Origin: SKLM01 sp964575455
GTDB taxonomy: Bacteria > Chloroflexota > Anaerolineae > B4-G1
Direction of reading: 5' to 3'
Assembly (NCBI GenBank): GCA_964575455.1
Contig: CAZNRX010000014.1
Span: 1-64,000, forward strand
Length of the DNA: 64,000 bases
Shown here: positions 7,723 to 15,709 of the stretch, in pieces
Layout: every line of letters starts with the position of its first letter
How positions within the stretch are numbered: the first letter of the stretch is position 1
Translations under genes and position numbers: made by a program
The notes under the pieces: model-generated
Databases searched by the model: none
Told to the model about the DNA's origin: nothing
What the model saw: the letters and a program-made list of their open reading frames with translations, nothing else

Positions 7723-8556
7723 TTAGGCGAGGGTGAGGCTCTTGAAGGCCCTGGTCTGCGCGATGATGGCGCGCTCCGTGGGCAGGCGCTCGATGCTCGA
7801 TGCGCCGAAGAAGCCAACGATGCCGGGCATCTTCGGCAGCGCCCGGCCGACGTTCTCCGGCTCGTCGAACGGCCCGCCGTGACAGATGACCATGATGTCC
7901 TCTCGCACCTGCCGCCCGGCCTCGGCGATCTCCAGCACCTTGGCGACCGCCTCGTCCAGGCTCATAGCGACGGCCGCGCCGATGGAGCCAGCGGTGGTCA
8001 GCCCCACGTGGGCCACCAGCAGGTCGGCCCCTGCCTCCGCCATCGCCTGGGCGTCCTCGGCGTCGAAGACGTAGGGCGTCGTCAGCATGTCCAGCTCGTG
8101 GGCGATGCGGATCGCCTCGACCTCCTTGTTGTAGCCCATGCCGGTGGCCTCCAGGTTGGCTCGGAGGTTGCCGTCAATCAGCCCCACTGTGGGGAAGTTC
8201 TGCACGCCGGTGAAGCCCATCTCCTTGAGCTGCTTGATGAAGACGGGCATCAGCCGGAAGGGGTCGGTGCCGCAGACGCCGGCCAGCACAGGTGTGTCCT
8301 GGACCACGGGCAACACCTCGGCTGCCATTTCCACGACGATACCATTGGCGTCGCCGTAGGGCATCAAGCCGGCCAGCGAGCCACGGCCCGCCATGCGGTA
8401 GCGCCCGGAGTTGTAGATGATGATCAGGTCCGCGCCGCCCTTCTCGGCGAACTTGGCCGATATGCCGGTCCCAGCCCCGCAGCCGACGATCGGCCTCCCG
8501 GCTTCGAACGTCTTGCGAAGTTGGGCCAGTGTCTCCTCACGGGTTATGAACGCCAT
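7723..8556 (-). CDS. PEP-hydrolase-like TIM-barrel protein (C-terminal half of a Tm-1-type protein)
   Basis: 277 aa from ATG 8556, preceded by AAGGAGG. A longer frame to 8676 only adds translated intergenic repeat (8591-8618), so it was rejected. Features include VGCGAGTGISAKFAE near the N-terminus, IYNSGRYRMAGRG, VCGTDPF, GVQNFPTVGLIDG and ICHGGPF, typical of the phosphoenolpyruvate-hydrolase-like TIM-barrel family. In the plant antiviral protein Tm-1 this domain is fused behind a UPF0261 domain; here the UPF0261 partner is encoded immediately upstream (8624-9853). The pair is conserved in many bacteria, but its biochemical reaction is not settled. Co-transcription is likely, with 67 bases between the genes. 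Confidence 0.75.
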   Translation of the reverse strand: MAFITREETLAQLRKTFEAGRPIVGCGAGTGISAKFAEKGGADLIIIYNSGRYRMAGRGSLAGLMPYGDANGIVVEMAAEVLPVVQDTPVLAGVCGTDPFRLMPVFIKQLKEMGFTGVQNFPTVGLIDGNLRANLEATGMGYNKEVEAIRIAHELDMLTTPYVFDAEDAQAMAEAGADLLVAHVGLTTAGSIGAAVAMSLDEAVAKVLEIAEAGRQVREDIMVICHGGPFDEPENVGRALPKMPGIVGFFGASSIERLPTERAIIAQTRAFKSLTLA

Positions 8557-8590
8557 GGGTTCCTCCTTGGCGGATGTCGAGCGCAACCGT

Positions 8591-8618
8591 GCGAAGGTCA
8601 ACGGCGACTTTCGCAAGG
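8591..8618. repeat. Dispersed palindromic repeat, copy 1
   Basis: GCGAAGGTCAACGGCGACTTTCGC is an imperfect hairpin (GCGAAGGTC / GACTTTCGC). The near-identical sequence occurs inverted at 28590-28621. This copy lies between the two Tm-1-like genes. Confidence 0.75.
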
Positions 8619-8623
8619 TCGGC

Positions 8624-9853
8624 CTATGTCGTATCCTGTGTCTCAGGCTCCAGCATGTCGAGCAGGAGCTCGGCACATCTGTCGGCGAACTCGGGGTCGT
8701 TGATGTTGTGGTCCATCTCGATGACGGGGACGTTGGGCTCGAGGTGCTGCTTGATGGTGTCGAAGCAGGCCTGGTCGGCCTCCGGGTCCCAGAAGGGGCC
8801 TCCCTCGCTATCCAGCATGGAGACGCCCCCGAGGGGCAGCACGACCGCGACCGAGGCCGTGGCCGCGTTCGCCGCCGCGGCGATCATCTCGCCGATCCGG
8901 CGGTTCTCCGCGACGTTTGTGCGCAGCAGGGTGACGCTGGGATTCCACCGGTAGAGGTTGCGGTCTCTGTATCTCTCCGGCACGGTCTCGATGGCCCAGA
9001 AGTTGGCCATGTCGACGCAGCCGGGGACGATGACCGCCGGTATGCCCGCGCGGGAAGCGGCCATGCCGCGCTTTGGCCCGGCGCTAAGCACGCCGCCGCA
9101 GACCTCATCGGCCAGCTCGGTGGTGGTGATGTCCAGCGAACCGACAATGTGACCGTCGGCGATGAGGCTCTCCATGGTGCGGCCGCCGGTGCCTGTGGCG
9201 TGGAAGACCAGCACCTCGTAGCCTTCCCCCTCCAGCATGGCGCGCGCCCGGCTCACCACCTCGGTGGTGTTGCCGAACATCGAGGCGGTGATGAGCGGTT
9301 TTTCATCCTCCGGAACGGGCGGCTCCATCTTCACCATGCCGGCGATGGCCCCTACCGCGTTGGTGTAGATCTGGCGGCTGATGGCGTTGATCCCGGCCAC
9401 GTCGACGATAGAGGGCATGAAGGTGATGTCCCGCGTCCCCGTGTAGGCGCCGATGTCGCCGCCGCCCAGCGTCGAGAGCATCACCTTGGGCACCCCGACC
9501 GGCAGGACGCGCATCCCCGTGGTGGCGATGGAGGTCCCGCCGCTCCCGCCCATGCTGAGGATGCCGTCCAGCTCGCCCTCGTCGTACAGCTTGCGCACGA
9601 CCATGGCCAGGCCGGCCGCCATCGTCTCCATGGCCTCGTCCTTGTGCTCGCCCGACGCCAGGTACGCCAGGCTGCCACCGGCGGCCTTGGCGACCTCCTT
9701 GCGCGTCACGTCTGGCTCGAGGCCGGGCTCGCCCATCACGCCGAAGTCGACGACCAGTGTCCTGAGCCCCTGTCTCTCGATCAGCTCCTTGACGAAGGCG
9801 AACTCCTCGCCTTTTGTGTCCAGGGAGCCTGCTATGACCACTGTTTTCGCCAT
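8624..9853 (-). CDS. UPF0261 / Tm-1-like ATP-binding domain protein
   Basis: 409 aa with TGGAGG upstream of ATG 9853. It opens with VVIAGSLDTKGEEFAFVKELI, the family's hallmark nucleotide-binding start. SMGGSGGTSIATTGMRVLPVGVPKVMLSTL and IFHATGTGGRTME-like segments (VFHATGTGGRTME here) follow, all typical of UPF0261. In tomato Tm-1 the equivalent N-terminal region binds ATP and the viral replication protein; the bacterial role is not established. The adjacent downstream gene encodes the other half of Tm-1, so the two products probably act as one complex. Setting among sugar-acid and pentose enzymes suggests a metabolic job, but that is inference. Confidence 0.8.
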   Translation of the reverse strand: MAKTVVIAGSLDTKGEEFAFVKELIERQGLRTLVVDFGVMGEPGLEPDVTRKEVAKAAGGSLAYLASGEHKDEAMETMAAGLAMVVRKLYDEGELDGILSMGGSGGTSIATTGMRVLPVGVPKVMLSTLGGGDIGAYTGTRDITFMPSIVDVAGINAISRQIYTNAVGAIAGMVKMEPPVPEDEKPLITASMFGNTTEVVSRARAMLEGEGYEVLVFHATGTGGRTMESLIADGHIVGSLDITTTELADEVCGGVLSAGPKRGMAASRAGIPAVIVPGCVDMANFWAIETVPERYRDRNLYRWNPSVTLLRTNVAENRRIGEMIAAAANAATASVAVVLPLGGVSMLDSEGGPFWDPEADQACFDTIKQHLEPNVPVIEMDHNINDPEFADRCAELLLDMLEPETQDTT

Positions 9854-9880
9854 GACGACCTCCAGGTGAAGCAGTGTTGA

Positions 9881-9929
9881 GGCGGCACTCCGGCTCTGCG
9901 AGCCAGTCGCTCCGAGCCGCGCTACAAAC
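9881..9929. repeat. ACTACGAAC-family intergenic repeat (variant B)
   Basis: GGCGGCACTCCGGCTC ... GAGCCGCGCTACAAAC between two genes. It matches copies at 11039-11087, 14267-14311 and, inverted, 48861-48908. Confidence 0.7.
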
Positions 9930-9940
9930 GGGTGTTTGCT

Positions 9941-10975
9941 CTACTGTCCCATCAGGTGATTGACGATCAGCCAGTCCAGTTCCTCGTAGTCCTGCGCTGC
10001 GATCAGCTCGTCGACTGCCTCCTGGTCCAGCGAGCGGGATAGCTCCACTAGCCGCAGGAACATGTGCATGCTGTTGCTGAGGTGCTTGGTCGCGACCTCG
10101 AACGGCTGTGTACGCAGCGCCTTCACGTCCAGGCCAACCATCCCCGCCTCCCAGAAGCGGTTCTGGTCCATCACCCGCACCTGGTTGAAGGCGCGGCGCA
10201 GGTTGACCATGCCGAAGGCCCGATCCTGATCGTACTTCGGGCCGTTCTGGTCGTTGAGGTGGACGCTCCATAGCTTGTCGAACGCCATGGCGAAACCGAT
10301 GTCGTCGGCGGGATCCAGGCCCGCCAGGACGACGTGGGCCGACTCCATCAACACGCCCACGCGAGAGGGGTCGTCGGCCTGGAACCCCAGCGCCAGCGCG
10401 TGGCCGATGGTGGGGATGAAGGCCATGTCCGTCGGCTCGTTGGGCTTCGGCTCGATGGCGATGCGCAGTTCGGGATCGTACGCCAGTAGGGTGTTGATCG
10501 CCTCCAGCAACTGGTGGGTGGCAAGGACGACGTCCTTGGACTCGCGCAGGTAGGTGCCCTCCCGGGCCAGCCAGAGCACCATCAGGTCGGTGTCCAACTC
10601 GTTGGCGATGTCCACCGCTTTCTTGGCGCGGTCGATGGCGTAGGCGCGCGCCTCGGGGTCGTTCGCGGTGAAGGCCCCGTCGATGGTCATGGGGTGCTCC
10701 CAGAGGCGCGGCGCGACGAACTCCGCCACGAGGTCATTGTCGAGGAGCTTCTGGTGCACGGCGCGGGCCTCTTGGCGGATTTCAGAGGGCGAGAGGTCGT
10801 CCAGTTCGGGTACGGCGTCGTCGTCGTGAAACTGCACCGCGTCGAAATCGAGCTCTTTGTAGACCGCCAGCTTGTCCTCGAAGTCCCGCGCGGGGCGGAC
10901 TGGCGGCCCAAATGGGTCGGCCCCCGTGTGGATGTTCCAGGGGCCGAACGAGAAGCGGTAACCATATTTCTCCAT
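9941..10975 (-). CDS. Xylose isomerase-like protein with an altered metal ligand
   Basis: 344 aa from ATG 10975 (AGGAGG upstream); the longer frame to 11089 translates a repeat. The order and wording of motifs follow actinobacterial-type XylA: QFHDDD (His50, Asp53), VLWLAREG, EPKPNEP (Glu175, Lys177), ESAH (Glu211, His214), NDQNGPKYDQD (Asp249, Asp251) and GLD (Asp283). XylA converts D-xylose to D-xylulose with two divalent metals. The canonical Asp in HIDLNGQ (Asp245 in Streptomyces numbering) is replaced by His239 (SVHLNDQ). Function as an aldose-ketose isomerase is likely, but the substrate may differ from xylose, so no symbol is assigned. It is followed upstream by a PfkB kinase and xylB. 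Confidence 0.75.
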   Translation of the reverse strand: MEKYGYRFSFGPWNIHTGADPFGPPVRPARDFEDKLAVYKELDFDAVQFHDDDAVPELDDLSPSEIRQEARAVHQKLLDNDLVAEFVAPRLWEHPMTIDGAFTANDPEARAYAIDRAKKAVDIANELDTDLMVLWLAREGTYLRESKDVVLATHQLLEAINTLLAYDPELRIAIEPKPNEPTDMAFIPTIGHALALGFQADDPSRVGVLMESAHVVLAGLDPADDIGFAMAFDKLWSVHLNDQNGPKYDQDRAFGMVNLRRAFNQVRVMDQNRFWEAGMVGLDVKALRTQPFEVATKHLSNSMHMFLRLVELSRSLDQEAVDELIAAQDYEELDWLIVNHLMGQ

Positions 10976-11038
10976 GATGTCCTCCTGGGGGATGGGTTCC
11001 CCCTTTGTGTTCACGGGTGATCTTGTTTGTCGTGCTGG

Positions 11039-11087
11039 GGCGGCACTCCGGCTCTTCGAGCCAGTCGCTGCGAGCCGCACTACGAAC
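11039..11087. repeat. ACTACGAAC-family intergenic repeat (variant B)
   Basis: GGCGGCACTCCGGCTC ... GAGCCGCACTACGAAC. It ends exactly where the PfkB stop begins (11089). Confidence 0.7.
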
Positions 11088-11088
11088 A

Positions 11089-12111
11089 CTACGGACGGGT
11101 TGTGGTTCTTGGTTTGGTCTCGGCGGATTCTATGAAGGCCAGTGTCTCGGGCAGCGACCTCACGCCGCCTGTGGCGCCGAGTCCGGTCACGCAGAGGGCG
11201 CCGGCGGCGTTCGCCAGTTGGGCCGTTTTCTCCAGTGGCCAGCCCTTCCAGACGCCGGCGATGAAGCCTGCGGCGAATGCGTCTCCCGCCCCGGTCGCGT
11301 CTATCACGTCGACCTCGAAGGCCGGGACGCGGAAGGAGTTGGCCCCCCTCCCTGGCCCTTCCTCCTCGGGGGAGGGGAGCTCGCCAGCGTCGGTCATCAC
11401 CAGGCAGCCCTCAGCGCCCATCTTGAGGCCGACGGTCCCGACGCCACGCTCCAGTAGATCGCGCGCCACCGCCTCCGGCTCGTCTAGCCCGGTCAGCGCC
11501 TGTGCCTCCGCCAGGCTGGGGACGAAGTAGTCCACGTGGGGCAGACACGGGCCGAGCAGGTCCATCCAGCGCCCGGTGTCGTCCCAAACGGTATCCAGGA
11601 AGGTGGTCACCCCGGCTGTCTGAGCTCGCCGGAGAAGCTCGGCGGTGGGCTCTCCATCTATACCGGGCAGGACCAGCGAGCCGGCCACGTGGAGGATCGA
11701 AGCGGATTCGATCATCCCGAGGTCGACATCGTTTAGCGTCAGGTGGGCGTTGGCGCCGATGTAGTGGACGAAGCGCCGCTCGCCGTCGGGGTCTACCATC
11801 ACCATGGTGGCCGAGGTGCCGATATCGGGGTCGCGTGAGACCCCCTGCGTGTCGATGCCTCGTTTGTTGAGCGTCTGCAGAAGGAACTCCCCGAAGGGAT
11901 CCGCGCCGACCTTGCCGATGACGTCGGCGGGTAGCCCCAGCCGGGCCAGAGCGGTGGCCGCGTTGACGGCACAGCCTCCCGTGTGGAGGCTCATCTCGTC
12001 CACCAGCACCAGCCGGCCGGCGTCGGGCAGTGCCCGCAAGGGGCGTCCCACGACATCGGCGACCATGATCCCCAAACAGACGATGCCTTTGCTCTCGTCG
12101 TCGGATGACAT
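11089..12111 (-). CDS. PfkB-family carbohydrate kinase
   Basis: 340 aa, with GGAG about 12 bases before ATG 12111. The N-terminal HTGGCAVNAATALARLG and GKVGADPFGEF segments bind sugar, and VIDATGAGDAFAAGF near residue 275 is the ribokinase-family anion hole with the catalytic aspartate (last D of GAGD). It transfers phosphate from ATP to a sugar or sugar acid in the cytoplasm. A GC-palindrome-derived insertion (LPSPEEEGPGRGAN, DNA 11345-11385) sits about 25 residues before the active site without breaking the frame. Neighbours are the XylA-like isomerase and xylulokinase. The substrate cannot be assigned; ribokinase, KDG kinase and fructokinase subtypes share these motifs. Confidence 0.85.
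   Translation of the reverse strand: MSSDDESKGIVCLGIMVADVVGRPLRALPDAGRLVLVDEMSLHTGGCAVNAATALARLGLPADVIGKVGADPFGEFLLQTLNKRGIDTQGVSRDPDIGTSATMVMVDPDGERRFVHYIGANAHLTLNDVDLGMIESASILHVAGSLVLPGIDGEPTAELLRRAQTAGVTTFLDTVWDDTGRWMDLLGPCLPHVDYFVPSLAEAQALTGLDEPEAVARDLLERGVGTVGLKMGAEGCLVMTDAGELPSPEEEGPGRGANSFRVPAFEVDVIDATGAGDAFAAGFIAGVWKGWPLEKTAQLANAAGALCVTGLGATGGVRSLPETLAFIESAETKPRTTTRP
11345..11385. repeat. GC-rich palindrome in frame inside the PfkB kinase gene
   Basis: CCTCCCTGGCCCTTCC followed by GGGGGAGGGGAG reads in frame as a Pro/Glu/Gly-rich loop. It is the same family as the elements at 6328 and 12236. Confidence 0.65.
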
Positions 12112-12161
12112 TAGGCTTCTCTCCTCTTGCCTCAGTTGAGCTCCTACCCTGGCCCTCGCGC

Positions 12162-12238
12162 GGGGGTGGTGCCCCCATCCTAGCGCTCGCGTGGGGGTGG
12201 TGCCCCCATCCTAGCGCTCGCGCGGGGGTGGTGCCCCC
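12162..12238. repeat. 31-bp tandem repeat, three copies
   Basis: GGGGGTGGTGCCCCC begins at 12162, 12193 and 12224, exactly 31 bp apart, within units ending CATCCTAGCGCTCGCG. Each unit can form a small hairpin. It lies between the PfkB kinase start and the xylB stop. Confidence 0.85.
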
Positions 12239-12272
12239 TCCCTAACCCTCCCCCGAGGGGGGAGGGGAGAGG
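12236..12272. repeat. GC-rich palindrome forming the end of xylB
   Basis: CCCTAACCCTCCCCC / GGGGGGAGGGGAGAGG. The xylB stop codon and its last residues (SPPPSGEG) lie inside the element, so it seems to have replaced the natural C-terminus. Confidence 0.65.
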
Positions 12273-13801
12273 TGCTTATCTACTACCTGGGCCATGGCCT
12301 CGAACTCGGGGGCGAGCGCGGGGTAGAGCGCCCGGTAGCGGGGGTAGTAGTCGGCGTAGACGGATGCCGACGATCCCGGCTCCATGCGGTCCGTCAGGCG
12401 GATCACGGCCTCGCAGGCCGCGGGGACGCTGGGGTAGACGCCCGCGCCCACGCTTGCCAGCAGCGCTGCCCCGTAGGCCGCGCCCTCGGTCACATTGACG
12501 GTTACGATCTCGGTGTCGAGGACATCGGTCAGGATCTGACGCCAGAGTGGGCTTTGGGCTCCTCCGCCCGAAGCGCGCACCTGCTTGATGGAGAGCCCCA
12601 GAGCGCGCATCAGCTCCAGCGAGTCGCGCAGCCCGTAGGAGACGCCCTCCAGCACGGCGCGGGTCATATGGGCCTTGTCGTGCCGCAGCGTCAGCCCGAA
12701 GAAGACGCCCCTGGCATCGGGGTCGGGGTAGGGCGTGCGCTCGCCGCTCAGATAGGGCAGGAAGAGCAGCCCCTCGCAGCCCGCTGGGACGTTGGCGGCG
12801 GACTGGGTGAGGATGTCGTAGGCGTCGCGGCCGGTCTCCTCCGCTTCGGCGCGTTCCAGGTCGCCCAGCGTGTCGCGATACCAGCGGAAGCTGCCGGCGG
12901 CCGACAGCATGACGCCCATCAGGTGCCACGTTCCAGGTACCGCGTGACAGAAGGCGTGCAGCTTGCCCTCCGGCTCCACGCGATAATCGTCCGACGCCGC
13001 AAAGACCACGCCCGACGTGCCCAGCGTGACGGAGACCAGACCCTCGGTGACGATCCCGGTGCCGACTGCCTGAGCGGCCTGGTCGCCACCGCCGCCCACC
13101 ACCGGGGTTCCCGCCAGCAGGCCGGACTCCCGGGCGGCCCAGGCGTTCACATGGGCGCTCACCTCTGACGACTCGGTCACCTCCGGGAGCCACGCGCGCG
13201 GGATGTCCAGAGCCTTCAGCATCTCGTCCGACCAGCGGCGCTGACCGACGTTGAAGAGCGAGGTGCCTGATGCATCCGAGACCTCACTGAAGAACTCCCC
13301 GGTGAGGCGATAGCGCACGTAGTCCTTGGGCAGCAAAACCTTGGCGACCTGCTGGTAGATGCGAGGCTCGTGCTGGCGCACCCAGAGGATCTTGGGGGCG
13401 GTGAAGCCGGGCAGCACGGGGTTGCCGGTCAACTGGAGTAGGTTCTCCTTGCCCACCTCCTGGGTGATTTGGCTGCATTGCTCCTCTGTGCGTTGATCGT
13501 TCCACATGATGCAGGGGCGAAGGACGTCGCCCTGGGCGTCGAGCACCACCAGGCCGTGCATCTGACCGGTAAGGCCCACGCCGGCCACGTCCGCAGGGCT
13601 CACGCCGCCCTTCCTGAGCACGCGCTGGATGCTGGTTACTGCAGCGGCCCACCAGTCCGCTGGTTCCTGTTCGGCCCAGAGGGGATGGGGAGTGGACATG
13701 GGGTACTCGGTCGTGGTGCTGCCCTTCACGACGCCGTCCGAATCAATCAGGAGGGCCTTGGCCCCGGTCGTGCCTACATCGATTCCCAGCAAGTGGTCCA
13801 T
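12242..13801 (-). CDS. xylB: Xylulokinase
   Basis: 519 aa FGGY-family kinase. LGIDVGTTGAK at the start includes Asp8, GQMHG (79-83) is the xylulokinase signature, and GGGGDQAAQAVG supplies the catalytic base Asp240. GTSGVVF and ASGGGAQSPLWRQIL in the second domain bind ATP. It phosphorylates D-xylulose to D-xylulose 5-phosphate, which enters the pentose phosphate pathway. It is slightly longer than usual because its last residues come from a palindromic repeat (12236-12272). The adjacent XylA-like isomerase supports pentose catabolism, and the XylR-type ROK repressor at 30364-31611 might control it, although no XylR operator was seen near this gene. Confidence 0.9.
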   Translation of the reverse strand: MDHLLGIDVGTTGAKALLIDSDGVVKGSTTTEYPMSTPHPLWAEQEPADWWAAAVTSIQRVLRKGGVSPADVAGVGLTGQMHGLVVLDAQGDVLRPCIMWNDQRTEEQCSQITQEVGKENLLQLTGNPVLPGFTAPKILWVRQHEPRIYQQVAKVLLPKDYVRYRLTGEFFSEVSDASGTSLFNVGQRRWSDEMLKALDIPRAWLPEVTESSEVSAHVNAWAARESGLLAGTPVVGGGGDQAAQAVGTGIVTEGLVSVTLGTSGVVFAASDDYRVEPEGKLHAFCHAVPGTWHLMGVMLSAAGSFRWYRDTLGDLERAEAEETGRDAYDILTQSAANVPAGCEGLLFLPYLSGERTPYPDPDARGVFFGLTLRHDKAHMTRAVLEGVSYGLRDSLELMRALGLSIKQVRASGGGAQSPLWRQILTDVLDTEIVTVNVTEGAAYGAALLASVGAGVYPSVPAACEAVIRLTDRMEPGSSASVYADYYPRYRALYPALAPEFEAMAQVVDKHLSPPPSGEG

Positions 13802-13807
13802 GTCGTG

Positions 13808-14221
13808 TTATTCCCCCACAGCCTCACGGACCGAGACGGTGTCAGTTCTGGAGGCCATCTTCGGACTCACGTGACTCCACAATGTGAAGGCCAGGGTCGA
13901 GAGAAGCAGCAGGTGAAAACCGATCCGATAGCCGAGCATGGCCCAAGGCTGGAACATCCCGACCACCCCCAGAAGGATACCGGCAATAGTGGCGCCCTCA
14001 ATCAGGCTGTAGAGCCGCCGGGGGATCTCGCCGCCGAGTTCCGACGATGCAAAGGCGATGAGAAATATGAAAGCCATCAAGATGGCAAGGAAGACGGTGA
14101 GGAATGAGGCGACCTGTCCTGCCAATGAGGGCAGCAGGCCTGGCAGGATGAGGCGCAGAATCAAGAGCACGGCCACCACAATGCCGCCTGTTATCAGAGG
14201 ACGGAAGCGTTTGGTCGTCAT
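13808..14221 (-). CDS. Small membrane protein of unknown function
   Basis: 137 aa, with AAAGGAG five bases before ATG 14221. Four hydrophobic segments (about residues 8-28, 36-60, 78-92 and 98-114) leave only short loops, so it is an integral membrane protein. No family motif was recognised. It lies six bases upstream of xylB and is probably co-transcribed with it. It does not resemble a complete transporter. Confidence 0.6.
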   Translation of the reverse strand: MTTKRFRPLITGGIVVAVLLILRLILPGLLPSLAGQVASFLTVFLAILMAFIFLIAFASSELGGEIPRRLYSLIEGATIAGILLGVVGMFQPWAMLGYRIGFHLLLLSTLAFTLWSHVSPKMASRTDTVSVREAVGE

Positions 14222-14266
14222 AATCTCTCCTTTGATCTAGCGAGTGGAGGTGGGGGAGGGTAGTTC

Positions 14267-14311
14267 GGCGGCACTGCGGCGGCACTTCGCTCCGCTACGA
14301 GCCGCACTACG
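14267..14311. repeat. ACTACGAAC-family intergenic repeat (variant B, rearranged)
   Basis: GGCGGCACTGCGGCGGCACTTC ... GAGCCGCACTACGAG, between the small membrane protein and the Gfo/Idh/MocA gene. Part of the left end is duplicated. The 14222-14368 gap holds nothing else recognised. Confidence 0.6.
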
Positions 14312-14368
14312 AGCTGGGCAGAGCCGCGCCCTCCCACACCTTATTCGCGTCCTTCGTGATCCCGATCG

Positions 14369-15568
14369 CTAGTAGTTGATGTCCACTCGCGTCTTCTTGG
14401 CGGCCGATTCGAGGATGGCGTCACAGACCACGGCTGTGCGATAGCCGTCTTCGAACGTCGCCCCGTAGGGAGCGATATCCTTGTCGTTGACGATACAATC
14501 CAGGAGATGGTTGATCTCGTGCACGAAGGTGTGCTCCCAGCCGATGATGTGCCCGTGTGGCCACCAGTTCTCTATCCAGGGGTGGTAACCCTCGGTGACG
14601 AGCACGTTTGTCCATCCGGCCGTCTCCTTCGGCTCGTGGTCGCGGTAGAAGATCTCGAACTCGTTGAACCGCTCCAGGTTGAAGCGCACGCTGGCCTTCT
14701 CCCCGTTGATCTCGAAGCAGTTGTAGTTCTTGCGACCGAGCCCGAATCGCGTCGCTTCGAAGGTGCCGAGTGCGCCGTTCTCGAACTCGACGGCCGTCAC
14801 GAAGGCGTCGTCCACGTCCACCTCCCCCATCGTGTCCGGGTCGCCGGGCAGGGGGCGCTCCTTGATGAACGTCTTGGTGTAGGCCATCAGGCTGTCGATG
14901 CCGCCAACGAGGAAGTGCGCCAGGTCGATGATGTGCGCACCGAGGTCGCCGAGCGCACCGCTTCCGGCCACCTCCTTGTCCATTCGCCACCACTTCGGCG
15001 CGTTGTAGTGCGCCATGATCCATTCCTGCAGGTAGACGGCGCGCCAGTGGTAGATCTCGCCCAGGGCACCATCGTCGATCAGCTCCCTGATCTGACGAAC
15101 TGCCGGGACGAAGCGGTAGTTGAAGGCCGTCATATGCTTGACGCCGGCATCTTCGACGGCGTCCAGCATTCGTTTCGCCTCCTCGGTGTTGCGCGCCAAC
15201 GGTTTCTCGCACAGCACGTGTTTGCCCGCCTGAGCGGCCGCGATGCACGGCTCGGCGTGCATGTTGTTCGGACCGCCGTTGTCGAAGAGGTGGACGCGGT
15301 CATCCTCCAGCATCTCGCGCCAGTCCGTGTAGTAGCCCTCGTAGCCGAAGCGACGCGCCGCTTCCGCGACGGCATCCTCGGTGCGTCCGCAGACAGCCAC
15401 CAGACGGGGAATCGCCACCGGTGGATACATGATGTAGGGCATCTTCTTGTAGCCGTTGACGTGGGCCTTTCCCATGAAGGCGTAGCCCAGCATCCCTACG
15501 CCAATCTCTGGAGCTTCGGCCTCGGCCTTGGCTCCGGCCATCGTCGTGAATCCAGTCTCCTCGGGCAT
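14369..15568 (-). CDS. Gfo/Idh/MocA-family oxidoreductase
   Basis: 399 aa from ATG 15568, chosen for the TAAGGAGG upstream; ATG 15595 is less well placed. GMLGYAFMGKAHVNGY is the Rossmann start, CEKPLA (about residue 125) the family's lysine motif, and GALGDLGAHIIDLA in the second domain includes the catalytic histidine region. These enzymes oxidise or reduce sugars, inositols and their glycosides with NAD(P). Two sugar-phosphate-isomerase-like proteins are encoded immediately upstream, a pairing common in pathways that oxidise a sugar to its keto form before epimerisation or cleavage. Substrate unknown. Confidence 0.85.
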   Translation of the reverse strand: MPEETGFTTMAGAKAEAEAPEIGVGMLGYAFMGKAHVNGYKKMPYIMYPPVAIPRLVAVCGRTEDAVAEAARRFGYEGYYTDWREMLEDDRVHLFDNGGPNNMHAEPCIAAAQAGKHVLCEKPLARNTEEAKRMLDAVEDAGVKHMTAFNYRFVPAVRQIRELIDDGALGEIYHWRAVYLQEWIMAHYNAPKWWRMDKEVAGSGALGDLGAHIIDLAHFLVGGIDSLMAYTKTFIKERPLPGDPDTMGEVDVDDAFVTAVEFENGALGTFEATRFGLGRKNYNCFEINGEKASVRFNLERFNEFEIFYRDHEPKETAGWTNVLVTEGYHPWIENWWPHGHIIGWEHTFVHEINHLLDCIVNDKDIAPYGATFEDGYRTAVVCDAILESAAKKTRVDINY

Positions 15569-15709
15569 AGCGTCCTCCTTACTAGAGTTAAGCAAGCGGC
15601 TAGACCTTTAGGGTTTCAGCAGACATGCACCCGCAATACACCCTCTGTTGCCATACATCCTCCGGACGCATCGAAGGGGTGCCGACGCAAACTCTAGAGG
15701 TCTAGGGCA

